This document shows, piece after piece, positions 9,120 through 19,211 of a stretch of DNA of 64,000 nt. A program made the position numbers and the translations under genes. Location: contig NZ_WTFT01000007.1 of NCBI RefSeq assembly GCF_009861505.1, positions 1 to 64,000 on the forward strand, written 5' to 3'. The DNA comes from Pseudomonas izuensis (GTDB taxonomy: Bacteria; Pseudomonadota; Gammaproteobacteria; Pseudomonadales; Pseudomonadaceae). Below the pieces are notes generated by a model. That model had not been told where the DNA came from. It saw only the letters and a program-made list of their open reading frames with translations, and ran no database searches. Numbering within the stretch: the stretch's first letter is position 1; each line of letters begins with the position of its first letter.

Positions 9120-9437
9120 ATGCGTTTTCCTTCAAATCTGTTGATCGCTCCCGTCCTGCTTACCCTTGGTTACTGTGGATCAGCCCACGCTTATGACGCC
9201 TTCAACCTGTCCACCCAAGGCATCGTTGCCAGCGGTTACGCCACAAGTTTGGTGACCAGCGCGCCCTTCGACCATAAACTGCTGTTCGCCGCCCAGGATG
9301 ATGCAGCGGCATTCATTGCCAGTGACGGCCAACTGAGAGGCGCACGACTGGAGTCGGCCCTGCGTTATCTGCGCCGGACCCAGGCAAAACTTCATGCCAG
9401 CGACCTTGAACTGGCACAAGCAATTCTCGTCCAATAG
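9120..9437 (+). CDS. DUF2388 secreted protein, copy 2
   Basis: The 105-residue precursor has a signal peptide ending AHA before residue 25. It repeats the core of copy 1: KLLFAAQDDAAAFIASDG, then LRGARLESALRYLR and LELAQAILVQ. It is the most divergent of the three copies at the N-terminus of the mature protein (YDAFNLSTQGIVASGYATS). A 107-base gap separates it from copy 1 and only 27 bases separate it from copy 3. The ORF and family are clear; the function is unknown. Confidence 0.83.
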   Translation: MRFPSNLLIAPVLLTLGYCGSAHAYDAFNLSTQGIVASGYATSLVTSAPFDHKLLFAAQDDAAAFIASDGQLRGARLESALRYLRRTQAKLHASDLELAQAILVQ

Positions 9438-9464
9438 TTATCCCTGCTTTTCTGGAGTCGTTCC

Positions 9465-9785
9465 ATGCGTAACCCGCTGATTGCTGCCACCTTAGGCCTG
9501 TTGCTGTTAGCCGATGTGGCCCAGGCACATACTCTGGTTGCCACCAGTAACATGCTGATCCGTGCTACCCAGCGCACCCTCGATTTCACCTCCGACACCA
9601 CCACGTCCATTCGCGATTCGAAAATCGTGCGCGAAGCCCAGGAGGACGCCGCCAGTTTCGTTGCCAGCAATGGCGATATTCGTGGCGCTCACCTGGAATC
9701 CGCTTTCGACTTGCTGCGCACCCGAGTACCGGAAGCCCGTGACGCCAGTGATCAGGATCTCGCCGAAGCCATCCTCGCACTGTGA
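9465..9785 (+). CDS. DUF2388 secreted protein, copy 3
   Basis: The 106-residue precursor has a signal peptide ending AQA before His23. The core KIVREAQEDAASFVASNG is followed by IRGAHLESAFDLLR and LAEAILAL. It resembles copy 1 more than copy 2 (TTxSIRDSKIV against TDVVSSSFKDDKIV). Its stop overlaps the GTG start of the next gene (CTGTGA), so the large protein downstream is probably translated by coupling. This ties DUF2388 proteins to that protein. Confidence 0.85.
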   Translation: MRNPLIAATLGLLLLADVAQAHTLVATSNMLIRATQRTLDFTSDTTTSIRDSKIVREAQEDAASFVASNGDIRGAHLESAFDLLRTRVPEARDASDQDLAEAILAL

Positions 9786-11743
9786 GGCGTCCAGGCGCCT
9801 GGCTGCTGGCCGGGGCCCTGTTGCTGCTTGGCAACACGGCCCACGCAGGCCTTCAGTTACATCTCAAGACCGAAGGTCTAACTCCCGCGCAACAACAAGC
9901 CAGCCAGGTGTTGCTCGATGAAGCCATGCAGGCACTGCCGCCACGCTTTATCGAGCAACTGGACCGGCGCATCGACGTCGGCTGGACCGATGACATGCCG
10001 CACGACGCCTACGGCCAGGCGTCACCGGTGTCCGAGCTCGATCTCAACCGCAACCTGCTGGCCGGCCTCACCGATGGCAGCGCCGCGACCCGGAAAACCC
10101 ATCGCCCCCATGGCACCGTGCGCCTGGAACTGCTGGCCACGGTGTTGCACGAACTGACACACATCTACGATCGGGCGCGCTTGTGGCCGGATGCAGAACG
10201 CAAACTGATCCAACGCTGCACCCAGCGCAGCAACAGCTCAGGGCTGGTTGGCATTCCCGACCAATGTCGCGGCCAGTCCGATCGGCGCTTTACCCTCAGC
10301 GACGACCCACGTCTGCTCGACCTCGCCGGCTGGCAGCAATACGTGGGCCGTCGCGGCGAACGCGAACAGCACAACCGCCAGACTGCCCGCAGTCCGGATA
10401 TCTACGAGACCAGCAGCCCAAAGGAATTCGTCGCGGTCAATATGGAGTATTTCCTCCTCGACCCGAGCTACGCCTGCCGCCGCCCGGCGCTGTACCGCTA
10501 CTACAAGGAACATTTCGGCTGGGCACCCGTCGCCAAAGACGCCTGCGGCAAAACCTTCGCTTTCCTCAATGCCGGCAACGACTTCGCCAAGACACCTTTG
10601 GGCCAGGTCGATCCGGAGCGGGTCTATGCCGTTGACTATCTGCTGGCCGAGGCCAACCAGAACCTGTTCAGTCGCTGGGGCCACAGCATGTTGCGCCTGG
10701 TGATTTGTGCACCGGGGCGACCACGCGGTCCGGATTGTCGACTGGACCTGGACCAGCATCTGGTGCTTTCCTACCGTGCCTTCGTCGGCGACGTACAGCT
10801 GTCGAGCTGGGATGGCCTGGTCGGTAAATACCCGTCGCGGCTGTTTATCCTGCCGCTGTCCCAGGTCATCGACGAATACACCAAGACCGAACTGCGCAGC
10901 CTGGCCTCCGTGCCCCTGAACCTGTCACGCAAAGAAATTGAAGACGTGGTGGAACGCGCCGCCGAGATGCACTGGAGCTACGACGGCAACTACTTCTTCC
11001 TGTCCAACAACTGCGCAGTGGAAGAACTGAAATTACTGCGCGGCGGTACCAACAACCCGCAACTGGTGGGACTCGACAACATCATGCCCAACGGTTTGCT
11101 GGAGGTGCTGAAGGGCCGTGGGCTGGCGGACACCAGCGTACTGAACGATCCGCGAGAGGCCTTGCGCCTCGGTTATCGCTTCGACTCCTTCCGCGATCGC
11201 TATCAGGCCATGTTCGAAATACTGAAAAAGCAATTGCCGATCAAACAGGAAACCGTCGAAGACTGGCTGGACTTGAAAGCCCAGGAACGTCGGCAATGGT
11301 TCGAGCAGGCCGATCTACGCACCAGTGCAGCGTTGCTTCTGCTGGAGCAAGCGAGTTTCCGTCGACAGTTGCTATTGGCCCAGGATGAAGTGAAGCAGCG
11401 TTATCTGGGCGCCCGAGAGCTGAAGAATGGCGGCATGGACAAGGCCAACGAGACACTCAAGGACATTCTCGCCAACAGTGGCTTCCTCAGCCGGCCGGCG
11501 GAACTGCTGGGCACCAACGGTTATGGCTTGCCGCAACCGAGCGAGTGGCAGCATCTGGAAGCGGAAAGCAGCCAGCGCCAGAAGCAGCTCCTGGCGCTGT
11601 CCGGGGCCCTGGATAAAGAAGTGAGAGCCTTGCTGGAACCGAGCCGTGCCGCCGAAATGGCCGCCAACGAGGCCAACGTCAAACAGATTGGCGAGCACTT
11701 GCGCAAACTGCACAAAGCGTCGGGCGGGATAGAGCTACCTTGA
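9782..11743 (+). CDS. Secreted protein with an N-terminal HExxH region and a DUF4105 domain
   Basis: The 653-residue protein has a signal peptide ending AHA (residue 22). The N-terminal half contains HELTH at residues 123-127 and KEFVAVNMEYF with Glu215, the layout of a gluzincin-like zinc site (HExxH plus a downstream Glu). The second half is DUF4105, with RWGHS (His301) and FLSNNC (Cys411). This His-then-Cys order is that of permuted papain/NlpC-P60 folds. DUF4105 proteins in Bacteroides were reported as lipoprotein N-acyltransferases (Lnb), from memory. The C-terminal 200 residues are helical. GTG start, coupled to copy 3 of DUF2388. Catalysis is inferred from motifs only. Confidence 0.85.
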   Translation: MRRPGAWLLAGALLLLGNTAHAGLQLHLKTEGLTPAQQQASQVLLDEAMQALPPRFIEQLDRRIDVGWTDDMPHDAYGQASPVSELDLNRNLLAGLTDGSAATRKTHRPHGTVRLELLATVLHELTHIYDRARLWPDAERKLIQRCTQRSNSSGLVGIPDQCRGQSDRRFTLSDDPRLLDLAGWQQYVGRRGEREQHNRQTARSPDIYETSSPKEFVAVNMEYFLLDPSYACRRPALYRYYKEHFGWAPVAKDACGKTFAFLNAGNDFAKTPLGQVDPERVYAVDYLLAEANQNLFSRWGHSMLRLVICAPGRPRGPDCRLDLDQHLVLSYRAFVGDVQLSSWDGLVGKYPSRLFILPLSQVIDEYTKTELRSLASVPLNLSRKEIEDVVERAAEMHWSYDGNYFFLSNNCAVEELKLLRGGTNNPQLVGLDNIMPNGLLEVLKGRGLADTSVLNDPREALRLGYRFDSFRDRYQAMFEILKKQLPIKQETVEDWLDLKAQERRQWFEQADLRTSAALLLLEQASFRRQLLLAQDEVKQRYLGARELKNGGMDKANETLKDILANSGFLSRPAELLGTNGYGLPQPSEWQHLEAESSQRQKQLLALSGALDKEVRALLEPSRAAEMAANEANVKQIGEHLRKLHKASGGIELP

Positions 11744-11752
11744 CCCCACGAC

Positions 11753-11845
11753 CTGTAGGAGCGAGCTTGCTCGCGAAAGGGCCATCAGCTTTAACATCCG
11801 GGTTGACTGATACAACGCCATCGCGAGCAAGCTCGCTCCTACAGG
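11753..11845. repeat. REP doublet (GTAGGAGCGAGCTTGCTCGCGA type)
   Basis: CTGTAGGAGCGAGCTTGCTC near 11753 is mirrored by GAGCAAGCTCGCTCCTACAG near 11842, a pair of inverted REP sequences around about 45 bases of spacer. It lies between the convergent DUF4105 and CigR-like genes. Confidence 0.92.
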
Positions 11846-11873
11846 GGCTCAGGGTTCGGTCCAATATGATCCG

Positions 11874-12308
11874 TCAGTACAGAACCCCCTGCAGAACCTC
11901 GTAGACAATCCCGGTGCCCGCAGCAATCAGTACCACGTCTGCGCCGGCACGGCGCCATTCGTAACCCGGGTAATACGGCAGCCGGCTCAATGCTCGATTA
12001 TCCAGCCGCTCACCGTAATAGCCACGGGGCAGCGGCCGACCACGCACCAGGTAGACACCGGGTGGTGGCGGTGCGCCCCGAACGAAGTAGCCGTGATTGT
12101 CGTGGATCGTCTGGCGAACCGGACCGAAGTCCCGTGGTGGAGGCCCACCACGATGGTTGTCATGGTCGTGATGTTCATCGCCATGGTAGTCACCATGATT
12201 ATCGTAACGACCGTGATCATCGTGCTGATCTGCGCTGACAGGCAAAAACGGTGTAGCGCTGAGCATCAGAACGCCCAGGCCGGCAATCAGACGCTTCGAT
12301 ATTTTCAT
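11874..12308 (-). CDS. CigR/RcnB-like secreted protein with a His/Asp-rich segment
   Basis: The 144-residue precursor has a signal peptide (KRLIAGLGVLMLSATPFLPVSA). The next stretch, residues 27-53, is extremely rich in His, Asp and Gly and looks able to bind metal. The second half has VYLVRGRPLPRGYYGE, then LPYYPGYEWRRAGADVVLI and a hydrophobic GTGIVYEVLQGVL tail, features I associate with the CigR anti-virulence regulator family and the RcnB fold. An upstream start at 12332 is possible, but the ATG at 12308 has AGGAA in place. It is a single gene between a REP and the trpA terminator. Confidence 0.75.
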   Translation of the reverse strand: MKISKRLIAGLGVLMLSATPFLPVSADQHDDHGRYDNHGDYHGDEHHDHDNHRGGPPPRDFGPVRQTIHDNHGYFVRGAPPPPGVYLVRGRPLPRGYYGERLDNRALSRLPYYPGYEWRRAGADVVLIAAGTGIVYEVLQGVLY

Positions 12309-12333
12309 CAAGGTTTTCCTCACAACACACACA

Positions 12334-12369
12334 GCAAAAAGGGCTTCAGAACGTAGTCCTGAAGCCCTC
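12334..12369 (-). terminator. Terminator of trpBA
   Basis: Read on the minus strand, GGGCTTCAG (12367-12359) pairs with CTGAAGCCC (12349-12341) and is followed by TTTTTG. It lies about 60 bases after the trpA stop codon. Confidence 0.88.
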
Positions 12370-12429
12370 GGTCTTGCTGATTAGTCTGTGTCGGAAGGCT
12401 CTAATTCCTCTGTATCAGGAACTTTACCT

Positions 12430-13241
12430 TCAGCTCACGCGAGCCTTACGCACGCCGTCGGCCAATGCCGAGCAAAGACTCAACACGCCATCGATCGCCT
12501 GATCCGGTGTCGAGGCATCGGCGATGTGATCGATCAGTGCCGAACCCACCACCACACCATCGGCCAGACGTGCGATAGACGCCGCTTGCTCCGGCGTGCG
12601 AATACCAAACCCAATGCTGATCGGCAGATCGGTATGGCGACGCAGGCGAGCGACCGCCTCTTCAACGTGCTCCAGTGTTGCCGCGCCGGCACCGGTCACA
12701 CCGGCAACGGACACGTAGTACACAAAGCCGGAGCTGCCGTTGAGTACCGTCGGCAAACGTACATCGTCGGTGGTCGGGGTGGTCAGGCGGATGAAGTCCA
12801 GACCGGCAGCCTGCGCCGGATCACACAGTTCGCCGTTGTGCTCGGGTGGCATGTCCACCACGATCAGGCCATCGACACCGGCCTCTTTCGCATCGGTGAT
12901 GAAACGCGGTACGCCGTATTTGTGGATCGGGTTGAAGTAGCCCATCAGCACCAGCGGCGTTTCGTTGTTGTCCTTGCGGAACTCACGCACCATTTCCAGG
13001 GTTTTCGCCAGGTTCTGCTTGGCAGCCAGGGCGCGAATGTTGGCGAGCTGGATCGCCGGGCCGTCGGCCATTGGATCGGTGAAGGGCATGCCCAGTTCGA
13101 TCACGTCGGCGCCAGCGGCCGGCAAACCTTTGAGGATCGCCAGGGACGTGTCGTAGCCCGGGTCGCCAGCGGTGACGAAGGTCACCAGGGCGGCACGGTT
13201 CTGTTCCTTGAGTTCGGCAAAACGCGTTTGCAGGCGGCTCA

Positions 13242-13242
<1 letters not shown>
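12430..13242 (-). CDS. trpA: Tryptophan synthase alpha chain
   Basis: The 270-residue TIM-barrel subunit cleaves indole-3-glycerol phosphate to indole and glyceraldehyde 3-phosphate. Signature segments are [19 protein letters not shown], which holds the catalytic Glu, [12 protein letters not shown] and [10 protein letters not shown]. The first base of its ATG overlaps the trpB stop, so the two are coupled. The alpha and beta chains form the alpha2beta2 complex that channels indole. Complete and of normal length. Confidence 0.97.
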
Positions 13243-15479
<2,237 letters not shown>

Positions 15480-15507
<28 letters not shown>

Positions 15508-15806
15508 GCAGCCAGCAGACCCAATGCACCCACGGCGACACCGGCTGTCGTCCAAGGGTGTTCCTGGGCGTAGTCCCGGGTGGCAATCCCGGTCTCACGG
15601 GTTTTCACTTTAACCTCCTCATACGCATCGGAGAGCAGATGACGCGAATGTCTCAGCGCGTTCTCGGCGTTGCCCTTGAGCACCTTGAGGGTTTTACGCG
15701 ACTCGTCCGAGGCGTCGTCCTTCAGGCTTTCCAAGGATTTGAGCAGACTCTCGATCTCCGCTTCCATGCTTTGCAATGAGGCTTTACGTAACGAGCTGTT
15801 AGCCAT
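15480..15806 (-). CDS. YqjD/ElaB-like (DUF883) membrane-anchored protein
   Basis: The 108-residue protein has a long amphipathic helical body ([19 protein letters not shown], then [20 protein letters not shown]) and one C-terminal membrane segment ([20 protein letters not shown]). This is the layout of YqjD/ElaB proteins, which in E. coli are tail-anchored inner-membrane proteins that bind ribosomes in stationary phase. ATG at 15806 ([12 protein letters not shown]) was chosen over 15857 because of the GGAGAG before it. Its 3' end overlaps trpI by 28 bases. Confidence 0.82.
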
Positions 15807-15882
15807 GGTGGCTCTCCTGCATTGTTGATGAGTGGCGTGTGTTGGTTGGGACTTCAAGGGGTCGAGAAAGTGCAGTAAATGT

Positions 15883-15910
15883 GAACTTGCCTGTCGGACC
15901 GACCGACAGA
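15883..15910 (+). promoter_or_regulatory. Possible AlgU-type promoter for dodecin
   Basis: GAACTT at 15883-15888 is followed after 17 bases by ACAGA at 15906-15910, about 50 bases before the dodecin start. The -35 is perfect for sigma22. The -10 differs at one base from the TCAGA seen upstream of osmC and of the ErsA-like RNA. Confidence 0.4.
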
Positions 15911-15962
15911 AGTAAGACGAAAATCACTGCTAGGCTGTATTTCACACCCTAAGGAGAACGCC

Positions 15963-16178
15963 ATGACTGACCATCACACCTACAAGAAAGTCGAACTGGT
16001 TGGCTCGTCCACCAGCAGCATCGAAGACGCGATCAACAACGCACTGGCCGAGGCCAGTAAAAGTCTCAAGTACATGGAGTGGTTTGAAGTGACCGAAACC
16101 CGCGGGCACATCAAGGACGGCAAGGCTGCGCACTTTCAGGTAACGCTAAAGGTCGGATTCCGGATTGCCAGCAGCTGA
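15963..16178 (+). CDS. Dodecin
   Basis: The 71-residue protein matches the dodecin family: HTYKKVELVGSSTSSIEDAI at the N-terminus, then KYMEWFEVTETRGHI with the flavin-stacking Trp40, and HFQVTLKVGFRI with Gln59, the residue that contacts flavin. Dodecins assemble into hollow dodecamers that store and protect FMN or riboflavin. It is monocistronic, with AAGGAG nine bases before the ATG. It may be stress-induced if the AlgU-like promoter upstream is real. Confidence 0.93.
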   Translation: MTDHHTYKKVELVGSSTSSIEDAINNALAEASKSLKYMEWFEVTETRGHIKDGKAAHFQVTLKVGFRIASS

Positions 16179-16301
16179 CAATAGTCTAGCCTTCTTGGAA
16201 TACGCGCTGGCCGAGTGCCATAGGGAATGGCAAGGCGCTACATAACTAAATCTGGCCAAAAGCTGGGTGCTCCTTTTTGATCCGACCAGAGAATGCGACT
16301 G

Positions 16302-16523
16302 ATGAAGAAGTTTATTTTGGCGGCAGGTTTGTTGAGTCTGGTGGGGACAGCCTTGGCTGATGTCAAATCCTGCGAAGAACTGAAAGCCGAGATTGCAGCA
16401 AAGCTTGATGCCAAAGGCGTGTCCGGTTATTCGCTGGAAATTGTCGATAAAGGCTCTGCGGCTGGCGGAAAGGTCGTCGGCACCTGTGAGAAGGGCACCA
16501 AGGAAATCGTCTATAAGCGGTAA
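16302..16523 (+). CDS. DUF1161 periplasmic protein, copy 1
   Basis: The 73-residue precursor has a signal peptide (KKFILAAGLLSLVGTALA) and a mature DUF1161 domain: VKSCEELKAEIAAKLDAKGV, YSLEIVDKG and VGTCEKGTKEIVYKR, with two Cys that could form a disulfide. ATG at 16293 is also in frame, but its AGAGA lies directly against it; ATG at 16302 has workable spacing. A close paralogue is encoded at 18506. The function of the family is unknown. Confidence 0.85.
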   Translation: MKKFILAAGLLSLVGTALADVKSCEELKAEIAAKLDAKGVSGYSLEIVDKGSAAGGKVVGTCEKGTKEIVYKR

Positions 16524-16532
16524 TTTAAGGAC

Positions 16533-16612
16533 CGTAGGAGCTGGCTTGCTGGCGAAAAAAACAACGCGGTGCTTCAGATGCGCCGCCTTCGCTGGCAAGC
16601 CAGCTCCTACAG
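16533..16612. repeat. REP doublet (GTAGGAGCTGGCTTGCTGGCGAA type)
   Basis: GTAGGAGCTGGCTTGCTGGC at 16534 is mirrored by GCTGGCAAGCCAGCTCCTAC ending near 16610. The core differs from the GCGAGC type found elsewhere here. It lies between convergent genes (DUF1161 and the LLM oxidoreductase). Confidence 0.9.
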
Positions 16613-16632
16613 AAAAACACCGTGCACAAATG

Positions 16633-17634
16633 TCAGCCTTTCATGACCTGCGCCAGCAGCTCGTAGGAATGCAGACGATCAGCATGCTCGTAAAGGTCGC
16701 AGGTAAATATCAGCTCATCAGCCTGAGTCTGCTCGATCAGCACGTCCAGTTTGGCTCGAATTTTCTGCGGGCCGCCGATCATCGCCAGCCCCAGGAAGTC
16801 CATGACAGCCTCCCTCTCATGGGGCAGCCACAGCCCATCCATGGATTTCACCGGCGGGCGCTGCACCAGGCTTTGGCCGCGCATCAGCGCGAGTATGCGC
16901 TGGAACACTGAAGTCGCCAGATAGTCGGCCCGCTCATCGGTGTCGGCGGCCACCAGTGGCACACCGAGCATTACGTAGGGCTTGTCCAGCACCGCCGAAG
17001 GCTTGAAGTGATTGCGGTAGACGCGAATCGCCTCGTGCATGAAGCGCGGTGCGAAATGTGAAGCGAAGGCGTAGGGCAAACCCCGTTCACCTGCCAGTTG
17101 CGCACTGAACAAGCTTGAACCCAGCAGCCAGATCGGCACATTGGTACCGGTGCCCGGCATCGCGATGACGCGCTGCTCCGGCGTGCGCGGGCCGAGATAA
17201 CGCACCAGTTCGGCCACATCTTCCGGGAAGTCGTCGGCGCTGCCGGAGCGCTCGCGGCGCAGCGCACGGGCCGTCATCTGATCGGACCCCGGGGCGCGAC
17301 CGAGTCCCAGGTCGATGCGCCCTGGGTACAGGCTTTCAAGGGTACCGAACTGCTCGGCGATCACCAGCGGCGCGTGATTGGGCAACATCACCCCACCCGA
17401 ACCCACGCGAATGGTCGACGTGCCACCCGCCAGGTAGCCCAGCAGTACCGAAGTCGCGGAACTGGCGATGCCGTCCATGTTGTGGTGTTCAGCGACCCAA
17501 AACCGGTTGTAGCCGAATTTCTCGACGTGCTGCGCCAGGTCCAGCGAGTTGCGCAGCGATTGAGCCGCGCTGCCATTTTCCCGCACAGGCACCAGATCTA
17601 GGGTCGAGAACTTGATATCGGACAGTCGTTTCAT
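16633..17634 (-). CDS. LLM-class flavin-dependent oxidoreductase (YhbW-like)
   Basis: The 333-residue luciferase-like protein shows [36 protein letters not shown] and the [15 protein letters not shown] segment typical of the YhbW group of FMN-dependent monooxygenase-like proteins. The substrate is unknown. ATG at 17634 ([17 protein letters not shown]) is the family start; the open frame further upstream has no ribosome-binding site. It is transcribed alone, divergent from osmC. Confidence 0.88.
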   Translation of the reverse strand: MKRLSDIKFSTLDLVPVRENGSAAQSLRNSLDLAQHVEKFGYNRFWVAEHHNMDGIASSATSVLLGYLAGGTSTIRVGSGGVMLPNHAPLVIAEQFGTLESLYPGRIDLGLGRAPGSDQMTARALRRERSGSADDFPEDVAELVRYLGPRTPEQRVIAMPGTGTNVPIWLLGSSLFSAQLAGERGLPYAFASHFAPRFMHEAIRVYRNHFKPSAVLDKPYVMLGVPLVAADTDERADYLATSVFQRILALMRGQSLVQRPPVKSMDGLWLPHEREAVMDFLGLAMIGGPQKIRAKLDVLIEQTQADELIFTCDLYEHADRLHSYELLAQVMKG

Positions 17635-17787
17635 GAACCTGCTTCTCCAATTGAGGGCGCAGGTTTTTTCTTGCGAACGAAAACCTGCCGAATCCAAAAG
17701 CGTGTTTCATGCAATGTGGGCATATACCCGAGTTTCAATAGCACCGGGAAAATTTCCTACTAAAAACGTAGGTCAATCGGATGAAGT

Positions 17788-17815
17788 GAACTTTGCGTCC
17801 CGGACTATCCTCAGA
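17788..17815 (+). promoter_or_regulatory. AlgU (sigma22)-type promoter of osmC
   Basis: GAACTT at 17788-17793, a 17-base spacer and TCAGA at 17811-17815 match the AlgU consensus (GAACTT, 16-17 bases, TCtGA). Transcription would begin near 17822, giving a leader of about 65 bases before osmC. osmC is a known envelope or osmotic stress gene in pseudomonads. Confidence 0.7.
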
Positions 17816-17888
17816 ACCCTAGATACCAAAACGAGCAACCGAAACCCCATAGGCGCAACGCTTCGCGCCGAATCTTGAGGAGACAGGC

Positions 17889-18320
17889 ATGGCTATCATT
17901 AAAAAGGCATCGGCTCATTGGGAAGGTGATCTGAAAACCGGCATCGGCTCGATTTCCACAGAAACCGGCGTACTCAGGGAGGCACCCTACGGCTTCAAGG
18001 CACGTTTCGAAGGCGGCAAGGGCACCAATCCGGAGGAGCTGATCGGCGCGGCCCATGCCGGTTGTTTCTCCATGGCCTTTTCCATGATTCTCGGTGATGC
18101 CGGCCTCAAGGCCGACAGCATCGATACCCAGGCAGAAGTGACCCTGGACCAGGTGGAGGGCGGTTTTGCGATCACGGCGGTGAAACTGATCCTCAAGGCG
18201 AAAATCCCCGGCGCCAGCCAGGCGCAATTCGAGGAACTGAGCAATAAGGCCAAAGAAGGCTGCCCGGTTTCCAAAGTGCTAAATGCGAAAATCAGTCTGA
18301 ATGCGACGTTGATCAATTAA
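17889..18320 (+). CDS. osmC: OsmC-family peroxiredoxin
   Basis: The 143-residue protein is an OsmC-type thiol peroxidase that reduces organic hydroperoxides. The two catalytic Cys are Cys59 in AAHAGCFSMAFS and Cys125 in KEGCPVSKVL. Arg39 in FKARFEGG matches the activating Arg of the family. AGGAG lies nine bases before the ATG. The upstream AlgU-type promoter suggests induction by envelope or osmotic stress. The gene ends at a long hairpin with a T-tract. Confidence 0.94.
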   Translation: MAIIKKASAHWEGDLKTGIGSISTETGVLREAPYGFKARFEGGKGTNPEELIGAAHAGCFSMAFSMILGDAGLKADSIDTQAEVTLDQVEGGFAITAVKLILKAKIPGASQAQFEELSNKAKEGCPVSKVLNAKISLNATLIN

Positions 18321-18331
18321 GCGTTGAAATC

Positions 18332-18409
18332 AAAAGATCGCAGCCTTCGGCAGCTCCTGCATGGGATCGAATTTCGATGTAGGAGCCGCCGAAGGCTGCG
18401 ATCTTTTTT
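18332..18409 (+). repeat. Long inverted repeat with T-tract (AAGATCGCAGCCTTCGGC type), acting as osmC terminator
   Basis: AAAAGATCGCAGCCTTCGGC at 18332 is mirrored by GCCGAAGGCTGCGATCTTTT ending near 18407, with an inner AGCTCCTGCAT/ATGTAGGAGC match. The right arm ends in six T. This is another Pseudomonas intergenic repeat family; here it also has the form of an intrinsic terminator. Confidence 0.85.
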
Positions 18410-18505
18410 GCCTTGAAACAAAACAAGGCTCATAAAACTGTGGTCGAATAAATGACAGCAGCCAAAACGCAGATTCCTGCGTGCTGCCTCAACGGAGCTT
18501 CAACC

Positions 18506-18739
18506 ATGAAACGTTTTGCCTTGACGGTTATCTGTTGCGCACTGGCCACCTCGGCCTTGGCGGCACCGAAACCCTGTGAAGAACTCAAGGCCGAAATCGA
18601 AGCCAAGATCCAGGCCCGAGGGGTCACGTCCTACACCCTGGAAATCGTCACCAATGACGAAGTGCATGATCAGAACATGGTCGTGGGCTCGTGCGAAAAC
18701 GGCACCAAAAAAATCATCTACCAAAAGAACGACCGCTGA
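18506..18739 (+). CDS. DUF1161 periplasmic protein, copy 2
   Basis: The 77-residue precursor has a signal peptide (RFALTVICCALATSALA) and a DUF1161 domain closely similar to copy 1: PKPCEELKAEIEAKIQARGV, YTLEIVTND and VGSCENGTKKIIYQK. GGAG nine bases before ATG 18506 decides the start. The two Cys of the mature part are conserved in both copies. Function unknown. Confidence 0.85.
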   Translation: MKRFALTVICCALATSALAAPKPCEELKAEIEAKIQARGVTSYTLEIVTNDEVHDQNMVVGSCENGTKKIIYQKNDR

Positions 18740-18745
18740 CAGGCT

Positions 18746-19171
18746 TTAATTAATACAGTTGGCCTGACTATCTTCGGCGACGATTTCACGTTTGGCGTTA
18801 TACAGGCGGGCTTCCGGGGTGAACGCCATGGAGCGGGCTTGCAGCAGATAACGCTGACCGGCTTCGAAATGATCGTACTTGATGATCAAGTAACACAGCC
18901 GTTCCCTGCCACCGCCGAACATGTCCATGCCTCCTCCGCTGGGCACCTCGAAATCGAAGCGAACAGTCAATTCGTGGCGACCGGGACTGACCTGGAAAAA
19001 CCGCCCGTCGCGCAAGCGCTGATTATCCAGTCGCTCGGCCATGAGCAATTTATCGTTGGGAAATGGCGTAGAGAAGTCGACCCACGCCATTTGTGGATTG
19101 GCCGCCGGCAGCGGGGGGGTCGAACAGCCCACAATTGCACTAGCGACCATTAACAGCATCAACCTGCGCAT
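18746..19171 (-). CDS. Putative lipoprotein, paralogue A
   Basis: The 141-residue precursor has a lipobox (ASAIVGC, Cys16). The mature part contains QMAWVDFSTPF, FFQVSPGRHELTVRFDF and KYDHFEAGQRYLLQA. The same three elements appear in the neighbouring gene (QAWIALES, YFQVQPGSHELTVRYQF, FSGFNAGERYELHAG), so the two arose by duplication. The PG.HELTVRF core suggests a small beta-sandwich. I do not recognise a named family. The frame is open upstream to 19249, but ATG 19171 gives the lipoprotein signal. Confidence 0.75.
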   Translation of the reverse strand: MRRLMLLMVASAIVGCSTPPLPAANPQMAWVDFSTPFPNDKLLMAERLDNQRLRDGRFFQVSPGRHELTVRFDFEVPSGGGMDMFGGGRERLCYLIIKYDHFEAGQRYLLQARSMAFTPEARLYNAKREIVAEDSQANCIN

Positions 19172-19211
19172 GATGAATGTCCCAAGGTAAGGGTATTCAG
19201 AATAGCGCCGA

